A DNA stretch of 22,908 nucleotides, taken from positions 1 to 22,908 of the forward strand of contig DPJQ01000002.1 of assembly GCA_003542935.1 (NCBI GenBank). The letters are read 5' to 3'. The notes below the pieces were generated by a model. The model was not told the origin of the DNA and did not search any database. It saw nothing but the letters and a program-made list of their open reading frames with translations. Positions 1 through 5,476 of the stretch are shown here, in pieces (position 1 is the first letter of the stretch; each line of letters begins with the position of its first letter). The DNA comes from Lachnospiraceae bacterium. Lineage in GTDB: Bacteria > Bacillota > Clostridia > Lachnospirales > Lachnospiraceae. Both the position numbers and the translations under genes were made by a program.

Positions 1-2
1 CT

Positions 3-20
3 ATCGGCGAAGCCGATTTT
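3..20 (+). terminator. Short hairpin, possible terminator of an upstream gene
   Basis: A perfect 6-bp stem, ATCGGC (3-8) with GCCGAT (12-17), closes a GAA loop and runs into TTTTC. The T run is short, and the gene it would end lies outside the window, so this is only a plausible Rho-independent terminator. Confidence 0.4.
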
Positions 21-31
21 CAATGGCTTTG

Positions 32-70
32 TGCATGTAACTGTGAAGGTACTGAACAGTTACAACTGCA
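32..70 (+). repeat. Inverted repeat upstream of the lipoprotein gene
   Basis: TGTAACTGT (36-44) and ACAGTTACA (56-64) form a perfect 9-bp inverted repeat around an 11-nt spacer. Flanking TGCA copies (32-35 and 67-70) could extend the stem past a 2-nt bulge. It ends 28 nt before the start codon, so it could be an mRNA leader hairpin or an operator. I could not assign a convincing promoter here. Confidence 0.5.
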
Positions 71-98
71 TGATAAATGCCATACGGGGGATAAAGGT

Positions 99-1388
99 GT
101 GAAAAGAACGATAGGGATGGCGGCTTTGATTCTGCTGGTGACGTTGAGTCTGGCTGCCTGCGGTAAGAAAAAAAGCAGTGAGGCTTCGTCACAGGTGAGC
201 GGGACGGCGCAGGGAACGGATGTTTCGGCGGACACTAATGTGACGCTGCCGGAGGGCGGTGAGACAGTGGCCTATGTGCTGGCGGCCAGGATGGTATCCG
301 ATTATCTGGGCAGCGAGGCGTTTGTGGCTGAGACGGGGACAGGAGCGGGTACATTCTGGACAACGGTGGATTATCTGGTTTCCGCCTACGGTACGCAAAA
401 TGAAAAGATCAGTACGTCGGAGGACGGATTGTCCTATGAAGTGAAGTTGGAACAGCTGCGTTATTATGCGGCTGCCCTGTACGCGGATCTGGGTAAGGCA
501 AAAGACCTGCCGGAATTGTCCGAGATGATGACGGGCGTGACGCTCAAGTCTAAAAAGGTATACTTATTTTCCATTGCAGATACGTCGCAATACCGCGTGA
601 CGATCCATTCGCTGGCAGAGACTGATGACGGCTACGGGATCAGAGCTTCTCTTCTGGACAGTACATCCGGCGAAGCCGTTGCCCAGTATGCGGTGTCTGT
701 TAAGAAAAGTGCATATACCGGGAAAAAATCTCCCTTTCATTACGCGGTAGCCGGCCTGAGCCGAATGACCAAGATACCTCTGGTGGAGGTACTGGTCGGC
801 CCGAAAGACGATCCGGACCAGGCGGGACAGAGCACGACGGAAGGTCAGGATCCGACTCAGGGGGCGGTCACAGACCAGACTGTGCCGGCTGAAGGAGCCC
901 AGGGCACGACAGACGGAACCCAGGGAACTCAGATACCGGCCGGCCAGGATAGCGCAGGCAGTACGTCGGACGGCGGCAGTTCCTCATCGGACAGTGGGGC
1001 GCCTGCAGGCAGCAGTTCCTCCGCAGCCGGAGATCAGGCTTCCAGTAGTTCTGCGGGAACGGGCAGCAGCAGTTCATCGGACAGCGGCAGCAGTTCCGCA
1101 GACCAGGGCGCTTCTCAGCCTGCGGACAGCGGAGGTGGAGCCGGCGGCGGGATATCCAACGGCACTGCCCTGGAACAGGCCAGAGATTATTTCGGCACTA
1201 CCGACGAGGCGTCCGGCAAGACCTATGTGTATTCTTATGAGGGTACTACGGCTTTCAATGGTACGGATTATTACAACTTTAGTGTTACGGACGGAGAGGC
1301 CTATGTGACTAATATTCTGGTATCTTATGACGGTTCGCGCATATTGAAAGGGACGAAAAACGCGGACGGGAGCTGGAGTCTTCAGTGA
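99..1388 (+). CDS. Secreted lipoprotein with Ser/Gly/Gln-rich linker, function unknown
   Basis: This 429-residue protein starts at GTG 99. A short basic N-terminus and a hydrophobic stretch (about residues 7-19) lead to a lipobox LAAC with Cys21, so export and lipid anchoring to the outer face of the membrane are expected. Residues about 54-232 look like a folded domain with alternating strands and helices. Residues about 235-352 are a low-complexity linker rich in Ser, Gly, Asp, Thr and Gln. The last 75 or so residues (353-429, with several Tyr/Gly strands) look like a second small domain. I recognise no catalytic motif. The long linker suggests the C-terminal domain is held away from the membrane or within the wall. 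coaD starts 27 nt downstream with no terminator between, so the two may be co-transcribed. The lipoprotein assignment is firm; the function is not known. Confidence 0.85.
   Translation: MKRTIGMAALILLVTLSLAACGKKKSSEASSQVSGTAQGTDVSADTNVTLPEGGETVAYVLAARMVSDYLGSEAFVAETGTGAGTFWTTVDYLVSAYGTQNEKISTSEDGLSYEVKLEQLRYYAAALYADLGKAKDLPELSEMMTGVTLKSKKVYLFSIADTSQYRVTIHSLAETDDGYGIRASLLDSTSGEAVAQYAVSVKKSAYTGKKSPFHYAVAGLSRMTKIPLVEVLVGPKDDPDQAGQSTTEGQDPTQGAVTDQTVPAEGAQGTTDGTQGTQIPAGQDSAGSTSDGGSSSSDSGAPAGSSSSAAGDQASSSSAGTGSSSSSDSGSSSADQGASQPADSGGGAGGGISNGTALEQARDYFGTTDEASGKTYVYSYEGTTAFNGTDYYNFSVTDGEAYVTNILVSYDGSRILKGTKNADGSWSLQ
973..1100 (+). repeat. Imperfect repeats encoding the Ser-rich linker
   Basis: The stretch encoding the Ser-rich linker contains repeated words such as GGCAGCAGTTC (1008, 1086) and TCATCGGACAG (983-993 and 1074-1084). 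They are imperfect and irregularly spaced, as expected of a low-complexity coding region prone to slippage, and are not a separate element. Confidence 0.55.
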
Positions 1389-1415
1389 CAGGCGGGTACG
1401 CGCAGGAGCAGATAT

Positions 1416-1907
1416 ATGGCGAAAGCAGTTTATCCGGGCAGTTTTGACCCGATCACGCTGGGGCATCTGGATGTTATTCGCAGAGCTGCCAGAGCGACGG
1501 ACGAGCTGATTATCGGTATATTGAGAAACACAAAAAAAGAGCCCCTCTTTTCCCTGGAGGAGAGAAAAAGTATGATTGAGGACTGTGTGAAAGATATAGA
1601 CAATGTCACAGTCAAGGTGTTTGACGGGATGACCGTGGATTTTGCCAGGGAGAATGATGCAAACATCATTGTCCGTGGACTGCGGGCGGTGTCGGATTTT
1701 GAGTATGAGATGCAGATGGCTCAGACCAATCACACGATTGATCCCCAGGTGGATACCATTTTTTTTACCACAAGCCTGGAATATGCTTTTTTGAGTTCTA
1801 CCATTGTCAAGGAGGTAGGATACTATGGGAAAGATGTTTCCCATTATGTACCGGAACCGGTGGTGCGCAAGCTCAGGGAAAAATTTAGCGACGGAATATT
1901 GAAGTGA
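1416..1907 (+). CDS. coaD: Phosphopantetheine adenylyltransferase (CoaD)
   Basis: CoaD transfers AMP from ATP to 4'-phosphopantetheine to make dephospho-CoA, the penultimate step of coenzyme A synthesis, in the cytoplasm. The 163-residue length is typical. The N-terminus AVYPGSFDPITLGHLD carries the nucleotidyltransferase TxGH-type signature (TLGH, residues 14-17), and the C-terminal half has the family motif SSTIVKEVGYYG. The ATG start is preceded by an AGGAG at about 1403. The small gene at 1944 follows closely. In many Firmicutes coaD sits next to rsmD, but no rsmD is visible here because the upstream gene is the lipoprotein. The identification is secure. Confidence 0.97.
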   Translation: MAKAVYPGSFDPITLGHLDVIRRAARATDELIIGILRNTKKEPLFSLEERKSMIEDCVKDIDNVTVKVFDGMTVDFARENDANIIVRGLRAVSDFEYEMQMAQTNHTIDPQVDTIFFTTSLEYAFLSSTIVKEVGYYGKDVSHYVPEPVVRKLREKFSDGILK

Positions 1908-1943
1908 GAGGTGGTGTGTCCATTGCGGGAGATGGAGTTTAAG

Positions 1944-2177
1944 ATGGAGCGCACCGGACTTCTGGAGGTCGGCCAGCAGGTGACGGTGACAGAGAGCCAG
2001 CTGCCGACCTCCTACTATTATACGATTGTTCCGGCTGTGGCCATGAGCAAAAATTACCCGTCCTATCAGCGTCTTGTGTCGCGGACGGGGAGGGTGAAAG
2101 CGATTCATACGACTCCCCGGGGGTATTATGCGCAGATTGAGTTTGATGAGGAGGATATCCGTGAAGATGGGCAGTGA
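1944..2177 (+). CDS. Small conserved-looking protein of unknown function
   Basis: A 77-residue open frame from ATG 1944, with GGAG (1934-1937) six bases upstream. In-frame alternatives at GTG 1911 and ATG 1932 have poorer ribosome binding sites, so the N-terminus is uncertain by up to 11 residues. The protein has no signal peptide or membrane segment. It is rich in Val, Thr and Tyr with an acidic tail (FDEEDIREDGQ), which suggests a small beta-sheet fold, perhaps a barrel. I recognise no family. It sits between coaD and the DNA glycosylase gene and overlaps the latter by 17 bp, which suggests translational coupling and supports it being a real gene. Confidence 0.65.
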   Translation: MERTGLLEVGQQVTVTESQLPTSYYYTIVPAVAMSKNYPSYQRLVSRTGRVKAIHTTPRGYYAQIEFDEEDIREDGQ

Positions 2178-2703
2178 GAGTGTGCCGAAGCATGACGGGA
2201 GGAAACAGGAGCCGGCGGAAACTGTTTATCATAATATTGCGCCGGTGTATGACAAGAACAGCCGAATACTGATACTGGGCAGCTTCCCGTCGGTGAAATC
2301 CAGGGAAGCCGCTTTTTTCTATCACCATCCTCAGAACCGTTTTTGGAGAGTGCTGGCAGCAGTGACGGGAAAGGGGCTTCCGTATACCATAGAGGAGAAA
2401 CGTGCCTTTTTACTGGCAAACCACATCGCGGTGTGGGATGTGATTGCAAGCTGCACGATCCACGGCTCCAGCGATGCGTCAATCAGGGATGCGAAGCCCA
2501 ATGACCTGGGTAAAATACTGGATACGGCGTCTATAAAAAAGATATGCACCAACGGCAGCACATCCTGGAAACTGTACCGAAAATACCAGATGCCTCTCAC
2601 CGGGCTGGAGCCCGTGCGGCTGCCGTCCACCAGCCCTGCCAATGCAGCCTGGAGCCTGGAACGTCTGGTGGAAGCCTGGGGGAAAGAAATTGGCAGTATA
2701 TAA
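2161..2703 (+). CDS. Hypoxanthine-DNA (deoxyinosine) glycosylase, UDG superfamily
   Basis: This enzyme type removes hypoxanthine, formed by deamination of adenine, from DNA to start base excision repair. The protein has 180 residues. It carries the UDG-superfamily motif 1 region LILGSFPSVKSRE (residues 37-49) followed by FFYHHPQNRFW, and a C-terminal LPSTSPANA motif (154-162). Both are characteristic of the HDG family (UDG family 6) and related MUG-like glycosylases. GTG 2161 is chosen because GAGGAGG (2148-2154) lies six bases upstream; ATG 2167 is the alternative. The start overlaps the end of the preceding small gene. A stem-loop with a T run follows the stop codon. The family is clear; the preferred substrate is inferred from it. 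Confidence 0.88.
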   Translation: MKMGSESVPKHDGRKQEPAETVYHNIAPVYDKNSRILILGSFPSVKSREAAFFYHHPQNRFWRVLAAVTGKGLPYTIEEKRAFLLANHIAVWDVIASCTIHGSSDASIRDAKPNDLGKILDTASIKKICTNGSTSWKLYRKYQMPLTGLEPVRLPSTSPANAAWSLERLVEAWGKEIGSI

Positions 2704-2710
2704 TGCGAAG

Positions 2711-2740
2711 ATGCAGCTTTGACCGACAGGGCTGCATTTT
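2711..2740 (+). terminator. Rho-independent terminator after the glycosylase gene
   Basis: ATGCAGC (2711-2717) and GCTGCAT (2731-2737) form a perfect 7-bp stem with a 13-nt loop, followed by a T run, starting eight bases after the glycosylase stop codon. The loop is long and the T tract short, so efficiency may be moderate. Confidence 0.65.
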
Positions 2741-2748
2741 ACGGCACG

Positions 2749-2772
2749 AAAAAAGCCTGCCCCCTGGCAGAC
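2749..2772 (-). terminator. Terminator of the tRNA-Gly transcript
   Basis: Read on the minus strand, GTCTGCC and GGCAGGC pair (one G-T wobble) around a 4-nt loop and are followed directly by six T. It lies eight bases beyond the tRNA 3' end, which marks the tRNA as a single-gene transcript. Together with the plus-strand hairpin at 2711-2740 it insulates the convergent units. Confidence 0.85.
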
Positions 2773-2780
2773 CTCTCATA

Positions 2781-2851
2781 AGCAGGATACGGGAATCGAA
2801 CCCGCCTCTTCAGCTTGGGAAGCTGACATACTACCAATGTACTAATCCTGC
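2781..2851 (-). tRNA. tRNA-Gly (anticodon CCC)
   Basis: A 71-nt cloverleaf on the minus strand. The acceptor stem GCAGGAT/ATCCTGC is perfect (2851-2845 with 2788-2782). The D arm is GTAC-ATTGGTA-GTAT, the anticodon arm TCAGC-TTCCCAA-GCTGA, and the T arm GCGGG-TTCGATT-CCCGT. The 7-base anticodon loop places CCC at positions 34-36, which reads GGG glycine codons. CCA is not encoded, so the 3' end must be added by the CCA enzyme. The discriminator base is U, as expected for tRNA-Gly in many bacteria. A promoter and a terminator flank it. Confidence 0.97.
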
Positions 2852-2886
2852 ACATATGATGAAACTATCATTTTGCTACGGGTGCT

Positions 2887-2916
2887 ATTATAGCACAGGT
2901 ATCTATAAAGAAGCAA
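2887..2916 (-). promoter_or_regulatory. Sigma-A-type promoter for tRNA-Gly
   Basis: On the minus strand, TTGCTT (2916-2911), an 18-bp spacer and a consensus TATAAT (2892-2887) lie upstream of the tRNA. The predicted start is about 29 nt before the mature 5' end. The -10 element sits inside a 15-bp symmetric sequence, GTGCTATTATAGCAC (2883-2897 or so), which could be a protein-binding site. Confidence 0.75.
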
Positions 2917-2949
2917 TGTTTTTTTGAAAAAATTTGCGGAAAGGGTTAT

Positions 2950-3567
2950 ATGGCTAAAAAATTTTATGCGGTACGCAAAGGAAAGGTGCCGGGAATCTAT
3001 ACATCCTGGGATCTGTGCAGGGAGCAGGTTCACGGCTTTTCCAGTGCGGAATATAAAAGTTTTCCCACTAAAGAGGAAGCCGAGGCTTATATGGGACTGA
3101 ATCGGGATAAAACAGGGGGCAAGAGCGCGTCGGAGCTGTCCCTGGAGTCCGGAATCCTGATGGCTTATGTGGATGGCAGTTACAGCGGCGGTTCGGATTT
3201 TTCCTATGGCATGGTATTGCTCAGCCGGGATGGCGAGCAATCCTTTTGTGAAAAAATACGGGACGGAGAGCTCTCCAAAATGCGCAATGTGGCCGGAGAG
3301 ATCAAAGGAGCCGAGGCGGCGATGCGCTATGCCCTGGAACATGGTTTCAGGCGGTTGATCATTTATCACGATTATGAGGGGATCGCCAAATGGTGCCAGG
3401 GTGATTGGAAGACAAACCGTGACGGGACCAAGGCGTACAAAGAATATTATGATAGTATTCGCAGCCGGATAGATATCTCTTTTGTAAAAGTGGAGGGTCA
3501 TTCCGGGGATAAGTATAACGATATGGCTGATGCGCTGGCGAAACAGGCGCTGGGGGTCAAGGCATGA
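2950..3567 (+). CDS. rnhA: Ribonuclease HI with N-terminal viroplasmin-type domain
   Basis: RNase HI cleaves the RNA strand of RNA-DNA hybrids, for example R-loops and primers. In this 205-residue protein, residues about 3-48 (KKFYAVRKGKVPGIYTSW onward) form the caulimovirus viroplasmin/RNase H N-terminal domain, known to bind hybrids or dsRNA. Residues about 70-202 are the nuclease. The catalytic acids are visible: D75 in YVDGSYS, E117 in GEIKGAE, D141 in YHDYEG and D191 in NDMADALAK, with H184 in EGHSGDKYND. The ATG 2950 start has GGAAAGG about seven bases upstream. It is transcribed away from the tRNA gene, and the hem operon begins about 110 bp downstream. The identification is secure; the symbol follows the family. 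Confidence 0.93.
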   Translation: MAKKFYAVRKGKVPGIYTSWDLCREQVHGFSSAEYKSFPTKEEAEAYMGLNRDKTGGKSASELSLESGILMAYVDGSYSGGSDFSYGMVLLSRDGEQSFCEKIRDGELSKMRNVAGEIKGAEAAMRYALEHGFRRLIIYHDYEGIAKWCQGDWKTNRDGTKAYKEYYDSIRSRIDISFVKVEGHSGDKYNDMADALAKQALGVKA

Positions 3568-3590
3568 CGCCTATGCCGGTTTTGCATAAA

Positions 3591-3627
3591 TTGAAGGTTT
3601 CACTTTATTAACAGATATGATATCATG
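3591..3627 (+). promoter_or_regulatory. Possible promoter/operator of the hem operon
   Basis: TTGAAG (3591-3596) followed 17 bp later by GATATG, or 19 bp later by TATGAT (3616-3621), could be a sigma-A promoter. The -10 area overlaps a perfect palindrome, ATGATATCAT (3618-3627). The assignment is weak because neither -10 is close to consensus. No cobalamin-riboswitch-sized leader fits between here and hemA. Confidence 0.4.
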
Positions 3628-3678
3628 GATGCGTGCGTTGAGGGCATATCTGAATTGTAACTTTGGAGGTACTTGAAG

Positions 3679-4908
3679 ATGAGCATCTGTATGATTGGCA
3701 TTGACCATAACAGGGCTGCGGTGGATATCCGTGCGGTATTTTCATTCACGAAGAAAAATGCCGCAGCCGCTATGGAGGCGTTCAAAAATACGGAGGGAAT
3801 ATCAGGGTGTGTGATACTGTCCACCTGCAATCGTATGGAGTGCTGGATCAGCACGGAGCAGGATTGGGAAGGCTCTTTATGTGAGCTGCTTTGCGGTGTG
3901 AAGGGGGTAGACCCCGCACAGTACAGCACATATTTTGTGGAGAGAAGGGACAAAGAAGCGGTGGATCACCTCTTTTACCTGACCTGTGGACTAAAGTCAC
4001 AGATTCTCGGTGAGGATCAGATCCTGACCCAGGTCAAAGATGCCCTGTCGCTGGCCAGGGAAAATTTCAGCACGGACAGTGTGCTGGAGGTGTTGTTCCG
4101 TATGGCCGTGACGGCAGGAAAAAAAGTTAAGACGGACGTCAGTTTTTCCAGAGCCAACTACACGGCTATGGACAGTGCGGTGGCTATGCTGACGGAGCGG
4201 GGGACGGATCTGAAGAGCATGTCCTGTCTGGTGATCGGTAATGGTGAGATGGGGAAACTGGCAGCCCAGGCGCTGCGGGCCCAGGGCGCCGATGTGACCG
4301 TGACGGTGCGCCAGTATAGAAGCGGTATAGTCAACATTCCTGTAGGGTGTAAGAGGATCGATTATGGTGACCGTATAGAAATGCTGCCTTACTGTGATAT
4401 TGTAGTCAGTGCCACGGCCAGCCCTAATTATACGATTACCAGGGAACTGATGGAGAAAGCGGTCTGGAAAAAGGGCGCGGTTTTTATTGATCTGGCTGTG
4501 CCCAGGGATATTGAACCCGGTGTCCGGGAATTAGCGGGACTGGAGCTGTACGATATTGATGATTTCAAGGGCAGCGGGATGACAGAAAATTATCAGGAGT
4601 CTCTGCAGGAGGCGGAGACAGTGCTGCAGGAGCAGATCCGGGAATTTTACGATTGGCTGGAGGGACGGGATTTAATCCCGAAGATCAGGGATATACAGGA
4701 AAAAGCCGTGGAGGATCTGAATCTGCGGATACATAAAATCCTGACCCATTTACCCCTTGAGGATACGGCCCGGGCAGATTTGCAAAAGTCCATTGACACG
4801 GCGGCCGGGAAAGTGGTCGGCAAAATGATCTATGGCTTGCGGGATACCATGGAAAAAGAAATTTTTCTGGAATGTGTAGAGGGTATGGGAAGAGTATATG
4901 AGAGATAG
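3679..4908 (+). CDS. hemA: Glutamyl-tRNA reductase (HemA)
   Basis: HemA reduces glutamyl-tRNA(Glu) with NADPH to glutamate-1-semialdehyde, the first committed step of C5-pathway tetrapyrrole synthesis. The 409-residue protein has the substrate-binding N-terminus CMIGIDHNRAAVDIR, the nucleophilic cysteine C50 in ILSTCNRMEC, the conserved LGEDQILTQVKDAL segment, an NADPH-binding loop VIGNGEMGKLA, and a C-terminal helical dimerisation region. ATG 3679 is chosen over TTG 3673 because GGAGGT (3665-3670) is eight bases away. It is the first gene of a five-gene operon whose last gene, hemL, takes its unstable product, and it overlaps the next gene by 11 bp. Confidence 0.97.
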   Translation: MSICMIGIDHNRAAVDIRAVFSFTKKNAAAAMEAFKNTEGISGCVILSTCNRMECWISTEQDWEGSLCELLCGVKGVDPAQYSTYFVERRDKEAVDHLFYLTCGLKSQILGEDQILTQVKDALSLARENFSTDSVLEVLFRMAVTAGKKVKTDVSFSRANYTAMDSAVAMLTERGTDLKSMSCLVIGNGEMGKLAAQALRAQGADVTVTVRQYRSGIVNIPVGCKRIDYGDRIEMLPYCDIVVSATASPNYTITRELMEKAVWKKGAVFIDLAVPRDIEPGVRELAGLELYDIDDFKGSGMTENYQESLQEAETVLQEQIREFYDWLEGRDLIPKIRDIQEKAVEDLNLRIHKILTHLPLEDTARADLQKSIDTAAGKVVGKMIYGLRDTMEKEIFLECVEGMGRVYER

Positions 4909-5398
4909 GAAAAAAACGAAGACGGGTGATGAGAAAGTTTTTTTTCCAATGTTTGTCGATATAAGCGGGAAAACCTGTGTTGTGATCGGTGCAGGAAGGA
5001 TAGCCGCCAGACGTATTCGTACCCTGGCGGATTTTTGCGGGGATATCCGGGTGGTCGCTCCCGAGGCGGTTTCGGCGGTACATGCCATGGCGGAGGAAGG
5101 TATGTGCTGTTGGATCCCCAGAGCCTATGGGCCGGGGGATCTGGAGGGAGCGAGTATGGTGCTTGCGGCCACGGATGACCCGAAGCTGAATGAAGAAATC
5201 TATGACGAATGCAGAAAGCGGGGAGTGCCCGTTAATGTCTGTTCCGACCAGAAGAAATGTGATTTCCATTTCCCGGGCATCGTGCGGCATGAGGAGCTGG
5301 TGATCGGTATCAACGGTGCGGGCAGAGATCACGGACGGGTGCGGGCGTTGCGGGAACGGGTGCAGGAACTCCTGGATCAGGGTGAACTGGGGGTGTAG
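4898..5398 (+). CDS. Precorrin-2 dehydrogenase (SirC/Met8/CysG N-domain type)
   Basis: This enzyme oxidises precorrin-2 to sirohydrochlorin with NAD+, and some homologues also chelate Fe or Co. The 166-residue protein has a Rossmann nucleotide-binding loop, CVVIGAGRIAARRI (residues 27-40), after an FPMFVDISGK strand. It also has the family segment PVNVCSDQKKCDFHFPG (111-127) and a C-terminal GAGRDHGRVRALRE helix. The methyltransferase half of CysG is absent; that activity is supplied by the CobA domain of the next gene. ATG 4898 overlaps the hemA stop codon by 11 bp and has GGGAAGAG just upstream. Whether it also inserts iron cannot be decided from sequence. Confidence 0.9.
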   Translation: MRDRKKTKTGDEKVFFPMFVDISGKTCVVIGAGRIAARRIRTLADFCGDIRVVAPEAVSAVHAMAEEGMCCWIPRAYGPGDLEGASMVLAATDDPKLNEEIYDECRKRGVPVNVCSDQKKCDFHFPGIVRHEELVIGINGAGRDHGRVRALRERVQELLDQGELGV

Positions 5399-5476
5399 GC
5401 CTTGAATGGATAGCGGCGCAGAAGCTGTATCAGGGGATGTCGGTTATCCGTGGATCGCAGGATAAAGGAGTATGGG

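Noticed and set aside
973..1100. Short repeats resembling a CRISPR or minisatellite
   Set aside because: The repeats are irregular, in frame within a Ser-rich linker and lack uniform spacers.
1074..2108. Long open frame on the minus strand (344 codons) opposite the lipoprotein end and coaD
   Set aside because: It runs opposite well-supported genes including coaD, has no recognisable domain or ribosome binding site, and its His/Arg-rich, low-complexity composition is that of a shadow frame.
3568..3678. Possible cobalamin riboswitch before hemA
   Set aside because: The gap is far too short for that riboswitch (about 200 nt) and no B12-box-like sequence is visible.
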